A DNA stretch of 64,000 bases from Microbacterium dauci. Its GTDB lineage: Bacteria > Actinomycetota > Actinomycetes > Actinomycetales > Microbacteriaceae. Made by a program: the position numbers and the translations under genes. The stretch lies in NCBI RefSeq assembly GCF_030065535.1, contig NZ_JASJND010000007.1, positions 186,001-250,000 on the forward strand. The letters are read 5' to 3'. A model generated the notes under the pieces. That model worked only from the letters and a program-made list of their open reading frames with translations. It ran no database searches and was not told the DNA's origin. This document shows, one piece after another, positions 25,967 to 33,845 of this stretch. Positions within the stretch are counted from its first letter, which is position 1, and each line of letters begins with the position of its first letter.

Positions 25967-27213
25967 CCATCATGGTCGAGGCACCGCCCGTCCGCGGACT
26001 CGGCGCCGCCTTCCAGAAGCTGTGGAGCGCGGCGGCGTTCAGCAACCTCGCCGATGGGCTCGGGCGCACCGCCGTCCCGCTCATCGCGACCACGCTCACG
26101 AGGGACCCGCTGGTGATCTCGGTCCTCGCGGCCCTCGCGTTCGTCCCCTGGTTCGTCTTCGCGATCCCCGCCGGCATGCTTGTCGACCGATTCGATCGGC
26201 GGATGCTCATGGCGGTTGCGAACACGCTCCGCGGCGGTGCGGCGCTCGGTCTCGCCGTGCTCACCGTGACGGGCGCGCTCGACATCTGGTGGCTCTTCGC
26301 CGGCACGCTCGTGTTCGGGTTCGGCGAGACCGTGTTCGACAACGCGACCCACGCGGTAATCCCCGCCGTCGTGCGTGACGAGCACCTCGAGCGCGCGAAC
26401 GGGCGCATCCAAGCCGCGCAGGTCACGATCGACAGCTTCATCGCGCAGCCCATCGCGGGCGTGCTCTTCGCGGTGTCGCTGGCCCTGCCGCTCTGGGTCG
26501 GGTCGGTCGGGTATCTCGTCCCGATCGTCCTCGCCATCCTGCTCCCGCTGTCGGCTGCGCGGCCGCTCCGCGCCGAGGCGTCGGCGTCGGATACCGCACC
26601 CCGCGTCCCGGCATCCGAGGCGCTCCGCTTCCTCTGGAGGCATCGCTATCTGCGTGCGCTGGTGCTATTCACGTCACTCATGGGGTGCGCGTTCTCGTTC
26701 GCCCAGGCGCCGACGATGCTCTACTTCCTCGACGAGCACCACGTCGCGCCGGCGGCGATCGGCTTCGTGACCGCGGGCATCGGGCTCGGAGCGCTGGCCG
26801 GCTCGCTCGTCGCCTCGCGCCTCGTCGCCCGGTTCGGGCGCGGCGGCGTGATGTGGGCAGCGAACCTGCTGGCCGCGCTCGCGCTCGTCGCCGTCGGCGT
26901 CGCACCTGAGGTCGTCACCGCGGTCGTGGCCTACGCGGCGATGGCGTTCGCGATCTCGACCTGGAACGTCCCGTGGGCCGCGCTCCGCCAGCGACTCATC
27001 CCGCCCGCGCTGTTCGGGCGCACGCTCGGCGTCATCCGGATGATCACGTGGGGCATGTTTCCGCTGGCGACCGTCCTCGGCGGTTGGGTCGCGCGGGTCG
27101 ACCTGCGGCTGCCGTACCTGATCGCGGGCGCCATCTGCCTCGTCGCCAGCATGGTGTGCACGAAGCTGCTGCTCGAGGCGTCACGGCAGGGCCTCAGCCC
27201 CGCCGACGCTTGA
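25963..27213 (+). CDS. Major facilitator superfamily transporter
   Basis: A 416-residue membrane protein with about 12 helices. The loop 2-3 signature is [12 protein letters not shown], which fits MFS drug exporters of the enterobactin-exporter/MefA-like group. [17 protein letters not shown] and the repeat half [16 protein letters not shown] are also seen. Its start overlaps the small frame upstream and it shares the promoter of the ArsR-like gene. It is probably an exporter induced by its substrate; the compound is unknown. Confidence 0.9.
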   Translation: MTIMVEAPPVRGLGAAFQKLWSAAAFSNLADGLGRTAVPLIATTLTRDPLVISVLAALAFVPWFVFAIPAGMLVDRFDRRMLMAVANTLRGGAALGLAVLTVTGALDIWWLFAGTLVFGFGETVFDNATHAVIPAVVRDEHLERANGRIQAAQVTIDSFIAQPIAGVLFAVSLALPLWVGSVGYLVPIVLAILLPLSAARPLRAEASASDTAPRVPASEALRFLWRHRYLRALVLFTSLMGCAFSFAQAPTMLYFLDEHHVAPAAIGFVTAGIGLGALAGSLVASRLVARFGRGGVMWAANLLAALALVAVGVAPEVVTAVVAYAAMAFAISTWNVPWAALRQRLIPPALFGRTLGVIRMITWGMFPLATVLGGWVARVDLRLPYLIAGAICLVASMVCTKLLLEASRQGLSPADA

Positions 27214-27219
27214 GCGGGG

Positions 27220-27456
27220 TCAGTCCTCGAGCGCGTCGACGTGGCCGACGACGACCTGGCCGTCGCGATCCTGCCGGACGACGGCACCCGTCTCCAGCTC
27301 GGCGACGGGGCGCCCTTCCAGCCAGGTGAGCGTCCAGCGCGGCTTCGGCTGCACGCCGGACAGCGTCACCGTGGCATCCACCGCCGCGATCTGCTCGTGC
27401 AGCAGAGCCGGGACGGATGCCGGCGGCTCCGCGCCGCTGTCCCAGCGGGTACCCAT
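27220..27456 (-). CDS. Small conserved hypothetical protein downstream of valS
   Basis: A protein of about 78 residues (MGTRWDSGAEPPASVPAL...) with no recognised domain, no signal peptide and no membrane segment. Three in-frame ATG codons occur, at 27465, 27462 and 27456. AGGAGG ends one base before the first, so the 27456 or 27462 ATG is favoured. The first ATG overlaps the valS stop as ATGA, showing tight coupling to valS. Function unknown. Confidence 0.7.
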   Translation of the reverse strand: MGTRWDSGAEPPASVPALLHEQIAAVDATVTLSGVQPKPRWTLTWLEGRPVAELETGAVVRQDRDGQVVVGHVDALED

Positions 27457-27461
27457 TCGCA

Positions 27462-30038
27462 TCATGCCTCCTGAGGGGCGAGTTCGATGTCGGTGACGAC
27501 GATGGCGTCGGCGTCGGCGTAGCTGACAGCGGCGATCCGGCCGACCGCGGCGAGGTCGCCCTCGGCGGAGCGGATCGCGTCGAGCGCGGCGGCGGGGCCG
27601 GCGACCGTCAGCGACGCGACGGGCGTCTTCTGCGAGGCCTTCGCCTCGGTCTTCGCGCGTCGCACACCGATGAGTGCTTCGCCCACGGCGCGCAGCACGG
27701 CCGGGTCGCCGTCGAACTCGAGCGGCGTCGGCCAGGCGGCGGTGTGCACCGAGCCCTCCTCGAACCACGACCACGACTCCTCGGCGGCGAACGCGAGGAC
27801 CGGGGCGAGCAGCCGCAGGAGCGTCGACAGGGCGAGGCGCAGCGCGAGGGCCGCGGACGCCTGACCGGTGTCGGCCTGGTTGTACGCGCGCTCCTTCACG
27901 AGCTCGAGGTAGTCGTCGCAGAAGGTCCAGAAGAACGCTTCGGTGATCTCCAGCGCGCGGGCGTGGTCGTACGACTCGAACGCCTTGGTCGCGTCGCGCA
28001 CGACCTGGTCGAGGGTCGCGAGCATCGACGCGTCGAGCGCGTGCGTGATCTGCGCGCCCTCGGGCACGGGGAACGACAGCACGAACTTCGCCGCGTTCAG
28101 GACCTTGATCGCCAGGCGGCGCCCGATCTTCACCTGCGTCGGGTTCTGCGGGTCGAACGCGGCATCGGCGCCGAGTCGGCTGGAGGCCGCCCAATAGCGG
28201 ACCGCGTCGGTGCCGTGCGCGTCGAGGATGTCGGCCGGGGTCACCACGTTGCCCTTCGACTTCGACATCTTCTTGCGGTCGGGGTCGACGATGAAGCCGG
28301 AGATGGCGGCATCCGTCCACGGCGCACGACCGTCTTCGAGCACCGAACGCACCATGGTCGAGAAGAGCCAGGTGCGGATGATGTCCTGCCCCTGCGGGCG
28401 CACGTCGAACGGTGCGACCAGGTTCCAGAGTTCCTCGTCACGCTCCCATCCGCCCGCGAGCTGCGGCGTGAGCGACGAGGTCGCCCAGGTGTCGAAGATG
28501 TCGCGCTCGGCGTCGAACCCGCCCGGCACGCCGCGCTGATCCTCGGTGTAGCCGTCGGGCACGTCGGTGGTCGGGTCGACGGGAAGGCGGGACACGTCGG
28601 GCGTCAGGACGCGGTCGTAGTCGCGCTCACCGTGCTCGTCGAGGCCGTACCAGACCGGGATCGGCACACCGAAGAAGCGCTGGCGCGACACGAGCCAGTC
28701 GCCGGTGAGGCCGTTCGTCCAGTTCTCGTACCGGACGCGCATGAAGTCGGGATGCCACCCCATGCCGCGGCCCATCTCGATGAGCTTCTCGCGGAGCTCG
28801 GCGTCCCGGGCGCCGTTGCGGAGGTACCACTGGCGCGTCGAGACGATCTCGAGCGGGCGGTCGCCCTTCTCGTAGAACTTCACCGGGTGGGTGAAGGGCT
28901 TCGAGACCTCGAGCAGTTCGCCCGACTCCTCGAGGAGCTCGACGATGCGCTTCTTGGCGCTGAACACGGTCTTGCCCGCGAGCTCGGCGTACGCCGCCTT
29001 CGCGGCATCCGTCTCGAGCACCTCAGGGGCATCCGGGAGGATGCGGCCGTCCTTGCCGAGGATCGTGCGGTTCGGCAGGTCGAGCTCGCGCCACCAGATG
29101 ATGTCGGTCACGTCACCGAAGGTGCAGATCATCGCGATACCGGTGCCCTTGTCCTTCACCGCGAGGGGGTGGGGGAGCACGGGCACCTCGACGTCGAAGA
29201 GCGGTGTGCGCACGGTCGAGCCGAAGTAGGGCTGGTAGCGCTCGTCGTCGGGGTTCGCGACGAGGGCGACGCACGCGGGGAGCAGTTCGGGGCGCGTCGT
29301 CTCGATGTGGATGTCGCCCGAGCCGTCGGACTTGTGGAACGCCACACGGTGGTACGACGCCTGCTGGTCGCGGTCCTCGAGCTCGGCCTGCGCGATCGCG
29401 GAGCGGAAGTCGATGTCCCACAGGGTGGGCGCGAGCGACTGGTACGCCTCGCCGCGCTCGAGGTTGCGGAGGAACGCGAGCTGGCTCGTGCGGATCGTGT
29501 CGTCCGAGATGGTGCGGTAGGTCTGCGTCCAGTCGACCGAGAGGCCGAGCTTGCGGAAGAGGTCCTCGAACTGCTTCTCGTCCTCGATCGTCAGCTCCTC
29601 GCAGAGCTCGATGAAGTTGCGGCGGCTGATCGGCACCTGGTCGGCAGGCTTCAGGCTCTTCGCGTCACCGCGGAACGGCGGCGTGAAGTCGGGGTCGTAG
29701 GGGAGCGAGGTGTCGCAGCGCACGCCGTAGTAGTTCTGCACCCGGCGCTCGGTGGGGAGGCCGTTGTCGTCCCAACCCATCGGGTAGAAGACGGTCTTGC
29801 CGCTCATGCGCTCGAAGCGCACCTTGACGTCGGTGTGCGTATAGCTGAAGACGTGGCCGATGTGCAGCGATCCCGACGCGGTCGGCGGCGGGGTGTCGAC
29901 CGAGAAGACGCCCGCACGACCCTTCGCCTTGGCCGCGTCGCGGTCGAACAGGTACGTGCCCTGTGCCGCCCACGCGGCATCCCACTTCTGCTCGAGGCCC
30001 TCGAGAGCCGGCTTGTCGGGAATCTGCGCGTTCGTCAT
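27462..30038 (-). CDS. valS: Valyl-tRNA synthetase
   Basis: A class Ia synthetase of 858 residues that charges tRNA-Val and edits threonine. HIGH is at residues 59-62 (GSLHIGHVF), KMSKS in KKMSKSKGN near residue 590, and the CP1 editing domain lies between. The C-terminal coiled coil found in many ValRS is missing, so this is the shorter type. A GAGGAGA Shine-Dalgarno precedes ATG. No T-box element is visible in its leader, in contrast to ileS. Confidence 0.97.
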   Translation of the reverse strand: MTNAQIPDKPALEGLEQKWDAAWAAQGTYLFDRDAAKAKGRAGVFSVDTPPPTASGSLHIGHVFSYTHTDVKVRFERMSGKTVFYPMGWDDNGLPTERRVQNYYGVRCDTSLPYDPDFTPPFRGDAKSLKPADQVPISRRNFIELCEELTIEDEKQFEDLFRKLGLSVDWTQTYRTISDDTIRTSQLAFLRNLERGEAYQSLAPTLWDIDFRSAIAQAELEDRDQQASYHRVAFHKSDGSGDIHIETTRPELLPACVALVANPDDERYQPYFGSTVRTPLFDVEVPVLPHPLAVKDKGTGIAMICTFGDVTDIIWWRELDLPNRTILGKDGRILPDAPEVLETDAAKAAYAELAGKTVFSAKKRIVELLEESGELLEVSKPFTHPVKFYEKGDRPLEIVSTRQWYLRNGARDAELREKLIEMGRGMGWHPDFMRVRYENWTNGLTGDWLVSRQRFFGVPIPVWYGLDEHGERDYDRVLTPDVSRLPVDPTTDVPDGYTEDQRGVPGGFDAERDIFDTWATSSLTPQLAGGWERDEELWNLVAPFDVRPQGQDIIRTWLFSTMVRSVLEDGRAPWTDAAISGFIVDPDRKKMSKSKGNVVTPADILDAHGTDAVRYWAASSRLGADAAFDPQNPTQVKIGRRLAIKVLNAAKFVLSFPVPEGAQITHALDASMLATLDQVVRDATKAFESYDHARALEITEAFFWTFCDDYLELVKERAYNQADTGQASAALALRLALSTLLRLLAPVLAFAAEESWSWFEEGSVHTAAWPTPLEFDGDPAVLRAVGEALIGVRRAKTEAKASQKTPVASLTVAGPAAALDAIRSAEGDLAAVGRIAAVSYADADAIVVTDIELAPQEA

Positions 30039-30162
30039 CGTGTCTCCTCGAGCAGTATGTGCGGCACTGTGTGAGCGTGCCTGAGTGTGGGTTGTCCGGT
30101 CAGTCTACCCGCGGTGTGCAGACCGCACCCGTGTCGCCGAGCGCGGCATCCGCGTCGAGTCG

Positions 30163-30230
30163 TGCGAGAAACCACGCGCCGCGCGAGAAACCAGCGCGGG
30201 TGTGGTTTCTCGCGCAGCGATGGTTTCTCG
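30163..30230. repeat. Four-copy GAGAAACCA inverted repeat cluster
   Basis: Two direct copies of GCGAGAAACCA (30164-30174 and 30183-30193) are followed by two inverted copies, TGGTTTCTCGC (30203-30213) and TGGTTTCTCG (30221-30230). The inner pair can form a hairpin. The cluster lies between the metQ 3' end and the valS promoter and codes for nothing. It may act as terminator of metNIQ or as a dispersed intergenic repeat. Confidence 0.8.
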
Positions 30231-30244
30231 GGGTGCGACGAGCG

Positions 30245-31054
30245 TCAGAACGCGACCTCGATGGCGGGGTTGCCCTCGATGACTTCGCGCACCTCGTCGC
30301 TCGTGAACGCCTCGACCAGCGCGGCCGTCGCCGCGGAGTCGGCGTCCTCGCCGGGCACGACGAGCTGCAGCGCGAATCGGTCGTCGAGCTCGGTGATGAG
30401 GCCGTCGTCCTGCGGGGTGAGGCCGAGCGCCGCGATGTGCGACGGCCACTGGAAGACGAGGTCGGCTTCGTCGTACGCGGTGTTGAGCTGTCCGATCTCG
30501 AGCTGCAGGAACTCCAGGTTCTTGGGGTTCTCGGCGATGTCGTCGACGGTCGACGCGTAGGGATCGACATCGGATGCCAGGGTGATGAGTCCCTCGTCTG
30601 CGAGCAGCTTCAGCGCGCGACCCGTGTTCGACGCGTCGTTCGGGATGGCGACGGTGGCGCCGTCGGGGAGGTCGTCGATCGACGCGTGCTCCTTCGAGTA
30701 GAACGCGATCACGAAGTTGTAGATCGACTGGAGTGCGGTGAGGTCGGCGTCGTTCTTCGCGTTGAACTCCTCCATATAGGGCTCGTGCTGCGCGAAGTTC
30801 GCGTCGATGTCGCCGGCGGCGAGCATCGTGTTGACGGTCACGTAGTCGCTGATCTCGACGAGCTCGACCTCGTACCCGTCGGCGATGGCCTCGCCCGCGG
30901 CTTCGACGACGTCGGTCATGGGAGAGGTGACCGCACCGACGCGGATGGTCTGCACGCCGTCGGACTCCGACGCGGGCGCGGCGCAGCCGGCCAGCAGTGC
31001 GAGCGCACCGACGGCGAGCGCGGCGGTGGCGAGGCGAGCGTGGTGACGGGACAT
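30245..31054 (-). CDS. metQ: MetQ/NlpA-family substrate-binding lipoprotein
   Basis: A 269-residue lipoprotein: signal peptide with lipobox LAGC (Cys24), then an NlpA/MetQ binding domain (VEISDYVTVNTMLAAGDIDANFAQHEPYM). It captures methionine, or a related compound, for the ABC importer encoded upstream. It lies 24 bases after metI. Ligand identity is inferred from family and gene order. Confidence 0.92.
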   Translation of the reverse strand: MSRHHARLATAALAVGALALLAGCAAPASESDGVQTIRVGAVTSPMTDVVEAAGEAIADGYEVELVEISDYVTVNTMLAAGDIDANFAQHEPYMEEFNAKNDADLTALQSIYNFVIAFYSKEHASIDDLPDGATVAIPNDASNTGRALKLLADEGLITLASDVDPYASTVDDIAENPKNLEFLQLEIGQLNTAYDEADLVFQWPSHIAALGLTPQDDGLITELDDRFALQLVVPGEDADSAATAALVEAFTSDEVREVIEGNPAIEVAF

Positions 31055-31078
31055 GGGTGCTCCTTGTGGGACTGCGGT

Positions 31079-31750
31079 TCAGCGGTGGTCGAGACGGATC
31101 GACAGGCGGTGCCCGATCGACTGGATGGCGAGGACGATGAGCAGGATCAGCAGCACCGTCGCGTACATGAGGGGATAGTCGTACTCCTGGTAGCCGTACC
31201 GGAGCGCGAAGTCGCCGATCCCGCCGCCGCCGACGACGCCGAGCACCGTCGAGTACGACAGCAGGCTGATGCTCGCCGACGTGAGGGCGTAGACGAGCCC
31301 GGGAACGGCCTCGGGGAGGAGGAAGCGGATGACGGTCTGGGGGAGCGTCGCTCCGAGGTTCTGTGCGACCCGCGGGATGCCGGGGTTGATCTCGCGCAGG
31401 ATTTGCTCGACGAGTCGCGCGTAGATCGCGACGGCCACGACGCAGAGGGAGAAGGTCGCGGCCGGGGTCCCGAACGTCGTGCCGTAGATCGCGCGGGTCA
31501 CCGGGACGAGGAAGACGACCAGCAGCAGGAACGGGAACGAGCGCACGACGTTGATGACCGCGTTGGCTGTCGACCACACGACGCGGTTCGGCGCGATGCC
31601 GCCTGCGCGGGTGAGGTAGACGGTCATGCCGAGCGGCATCCCGAGCACGACCGCAGCGGCGAGCGACACGACCAGCATGTAGCCGGTCTCGCCGAGCGCT
31701 GCGATGAGGTCGTCGCCGCGCTCGCCGAGCGACTCGAACAGGCCGTTCAT
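31079..31750 (-). CDS. metI: MetI-type ABC transporter permease
   Basis: A 223-residue permease with five or six membrane helices. The ATPase-coupling EAA loop appears as NLGATLPQTVIRFLLPEAVPG. GGGGIGDFALRYGYQ near the C-terminus is a MetI hallmark. The ATG overlaps the metN stop (ATGA), so subunits are made in step. Confidence 0.93.
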   Translation of the reverse strand: MNGLFESLGERGDDLIAALGETGYMLVVSLAAAVVLGMPLGMTVYLTRAGGIAPNRVVWSTANAVINVVRSFPFLLLVVFLVPVTRAIYGTTFGTPAATFSLCVVAVAIYARLVEQILREINPGIPRVAQNLGATLPQTVIRFLLPEAVPGLVYALTSASISLLSYSTVLGVVGGGGIGDFALRYGYQEYDYPLMYATVLLILLIVLAIQSIGHRLSIRLDHR

Positions 31751-32487
31751 GCGCCGAGCTCCCGTCGGACACGTTCGAGGTAGCCGAGGCGTTCGGCCTC
31801 GGGCGGTGCGGTCACGGTGAGGACGTCGCGCAGGATGCCGTCCTCGAACACGGCGGCGCGGTCGCACACCGCGCGGACGACGTCGAGGTCGTGGGTGACG
31901 ATGAGCACGGTGGTGCCGAACCGGTCCCGCGCGTCGCGCAGAAGGTCCAGGACGCCGGCGGCGGTCGCGGCGTCGAGCGCCGAGGTCGGCTCGTCGCAGA
32001 GGAGCAGGCGCGGCCGCGTGACGAGCGCGCGGGCGATGCCGACGCGTTGCCGCTGCCCGCCGCTCAGCTGCGCCGGGTAGGCGTCGGCACGGTCCTCGAG
32101 CCCGACGAACCGGAGGGCTTCGATGACGGATGCCGCGGCCTCGCGGCTCCGCCCGCGCAGGCGCAACGCGACGGCGACGTTCTGCGCGATGGTCCGGTTG
32201 CCGAGCAGGTGCACGCCCTGGAACACGACCCCGAGCTCGCGGCGGAGCGCGCGCAATGCCGCACGACTCGTGGGGACGTCGTCGCCGAAGACCTTCGCGC
32301 GGCCGGTCGTCGGGGTGAGCTCGCCGGTGAGGATGGAGAGGAGTGTGCTCTTGCCGGCTCCGCTCTCACCGACAATGCCGAGGATCTCGCCGGATGCCAC
32401 GGAGAGGTCGACGTTCCGGAGCGCGGTGACCCCGGTGGGGTAGGTCACTCCGGCTCCGATGAGCTCGACCGGCGGCGGGGTGGGCAC
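31747..32487 (-). CDS. metN: MetN-type ABC transporter ATPase, short form
   Basis: A 246-residue ABC ATPase. Walker A GESGAGKST, Q-loop VFQGVHLL, signature LSGGQRQR, Walker B LLLCDEPTSALD and H-loop THDLD are intact. The C-terminal NIL/ACT-like domain of classical MetN (about 340 residues), which senses methionine and shuts the pump, is absent. GTG 32487 has GAGGAA upstream. The promoter shares a palindrome with the divergent osmC gene. Confidence 0.9.
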   Translation of the reverse strand: MPTPPPVELIGAGVTYPTGVTALRNVDLSVASGEILGIVGESGAGKSTLLSILTGELTPTTGRAKVFGDDVPTSRAALRALRRELGVVFQGVHLLGNRTIAQNVAVALRLRGRSREAAASVIEALRFVGLEDRADAYPAQLSGGQRQRVGIARALVTRPRLLLCDEPTSALDAATAAGVLDLLRDARDRFGTTVLIVTHDLDVVRAVCDRAAVFEDGILRDVLTVTAPPEAERLGYLERVRRELGA

Positions 32488-32508
32488 GCGACTTCCTCAG
32501 AACGATTT

Positions 32509-32533
32509 GTTGGACGAAGTACAACTATAGTTG
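32509..32533. promoter_or_regulatory. Palindromic operator/-10 shared by metN and osmC
   Basis: CAACTATAGTTG (32522-32533) is a perfect 12-bp palindrome that contains TATAGT on both strands. On the + strand TATAGT (32526-32531) lies six bases before the osmC ATG. On the minus strand it can drive metN with a leader of about 30 bases carrying GAGGAA. A further GTTG at 32509-32512 forms an outer half-site. The pattern resembles OhrR/MarR-type peroxide-sensor operators (inference). Confidence 0.65.
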
Positions 32534-32537
32534 CGCC

Positions 32538-32951
32538 ATGACCACCAGGTACCGGACGTCGGCTCGCAACGACGACGGCGGGACCGGGGTCAGCCACGTC
32601 GACGGCGGACTGGAGGTCGCGGTCTCGAGTCCGCTCGACCCCGCCGCCGATCTGACCCGCAGCAACCCGGAACAGCTGCTTGCGCTGTCGTGGGCCACGT
32701 GTCTCAACGCCACGGCGCAGGCGATCGTCCGGGGTGCGCACCGCACGACGGTCCGCGTCGAGGTCTCGCTCCAGGATGCCGAGACCCGTGGTGGCTTCGA
32801 GTTCGTCGCCACCGCGTTCGTGTCGGGCGAAGGATTGGATGCCGCTGCCGCGGACGCGCTCGCCGTCGCAGCGCACCAGCGTTGCCCCGTGTCGAGGCTG
32901 CTCGAGAAGGCCGACACCGTCGCGGTGCGTTCGGAGCCCTTCGCCGCCTGA
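32538..32951 (+). CDS. Ohr/OsmC-family organic hydroperoxide reductase
   Basis: A 137-residue dimeric thiol peroxidase. The two reactive cysteines are in SWATCLNA (about residue 56) and HQRCPVSRL (about 116). Ohr enzymes reduce organic peroxides using lipoylated partners. The gene is complete and monocistronic, facing the pentapeptide-like gene. ATG lies six bases after TATAGT, so the transcript is leaderless. No ohrR gene is in the window. Confidence 0.92.
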   Translation: MTTRYRTSARNDDGGTGVSHVDGGLEVAVSSPLDPAADLTRSNPEQLLALSWATCLNATAQAIVRGAHRTTVRVEVSLQDAETRGGFEFVATAFVSGEGLDAAAADALAVAAHQRCPVSRLLEKADTVAVRSEPFAA

Positions 32952-32967
32952 AGTCGCCTGACCCGCG

Positions 32968-33624
32968 TCAGTCCTGCACGTCGACACCCAGTGCGGCCGC
33001 GAACGCGGCGGCATGCGCCTCGACCTGCGCGGTACTCAGCGTGGCGCCGCGAAGCGCCCGGACATCGGTGAACGCGACGGCGTCGAGGCCGCGGAGATCG
33101 AGGTCGCGGGACTGCAACTCCCGGGTGTCGACCTCATCGGCGGTCGTCCCGACGAAGCGCACCCTGTCGAGCTGTGCACCGGGGGCGTCGAGCGTACCGA
33201 TGCGGCATCCGCTGATCTCGACGTCGGCGAGGGTGGCGCCTGCGACGGTGAGGTAGTCGATTCGCACGCCGTCGAGGACGACGCCGTCCCACCGGCCGCG
33301 CGAGAGGTCGAGCGTGCCGATCCGGCCGCCGCGCACGACGACCGTCCGCCACGTGCCTTCCCGCGCCAGCAGCTCGGCGGCCGACATCTGCTCGAACACG
33401 ACGTCGGAGAGGATCGCGCCGTTCAAGTCGATCGCTTCGACGGATGCCGCCTCCACGACGCTCTCGCTGATGCGCGAGTGCGCGGCGTCGGTCTTCCCGG
33501 GGGCGAGCGTCACCCGCCCCTCGATGACCTCCGCCGACCGGCGGAGCGCGACGTCCTCGAAGGTGTCCGGGAGGTCGGGTTCGGAGATGCGCGGTGGCTC
33601 GGGACGGAGACGGGAGCGGGCCAT
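32968..33624 (-). CDS. Pentapeptide-repeat-like protein
   Basis: A 218-residue protein with a right-handed beta-helix pattern: repeated units such as LDLSRGRW, VVLDGVRI, ATLADVEI and SRDLDLRGL fit A(D/N)LxX-type pentapeptide repeats over about residues 65-200. Such proteins can mimic DNA or act as scaffolds; the role here is unknown. ATG 33624 lies six bases after -10 TACGCT (33631-33636), which decides the start over longer frames. Its promoter is back-to-back with that of ileS. Confidence 0.78.
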   Translation of the reverse strand: MARSRLRPEPPRISEPDLPDTFEDVALRRSAEVIEGRVTLAPGKTDAAHSRISESVVEAASVEAIDLNGAILSDVVFEQMSAAELLAREGTWRTVVVRGGRIGTLDLSRGRWDGVVLDGVRIDYLTVAGATLADVEISGCRIGTLDAPGAQLDRVRFVGTTADEVDTRELQSRDLDLRGLDAVAFTDVRALRGATLSTAQVEAHAAAFAAALGVDVQD

Positions 33625-33645
33625 GACGTCAGCGTAGGCGGCGCG

Positions 33646-33845
33646 TATGATGGAGGCCATCAGCACCGATCCGGCCATCACCGGGGAGCTCTCGGAAGAA
33701 CAGCGGTCCGCCGCTCAGTAGAACCGAGCGGGGCAGGCCCGTCATCGCCGCAGGAGAGTGGGCGTCGCCGGACCGGCGAGCGCCAAGCGGGGTGGTACCG
33801 CGGTCGTCAGATCGTCCTCGCAGGAGATGACCTGCAGGAGCTTTC
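33646..33845 (+). promoter_or_regulatory. ileS promoter and T-box riboswitch (translational, ultrashort stem I)
   Basis: A -10 TATGAT lies at 33646-33651. The leader then forms a very short stem I (CCGG 33671-33674 with CCGG 33681-33684) whose loop displays the isoleucine codon ATC (33677-33679) as specifier. The T-box GGTGGTACCGCGG is at 33791-33803; its TGGT pairs with the ACCA end of uncharged tRNA-Ile. The Shine-Dalgarno AGGAG (33836-33840) can pair with TCCT at 33815-33818. No terminator with a T run is present, so control acts on translation, as known for actinobacterial ileS. Confidence 0.93.

Noticed and set aside
27417..30074. Long + strand open frame opposite valS
   Set aside because: Antisense shadow. 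The minus strand encodes ValRS with HIGH and KMSKS motifs; the + frame has only Arg/Glu/Val-rich low complexity.
32488..32537. Possible SAM riboswitch before metN
   Set aside because: The leader is only about 30 bases and cannot hold one; control by a DNA-binding protein fits better.
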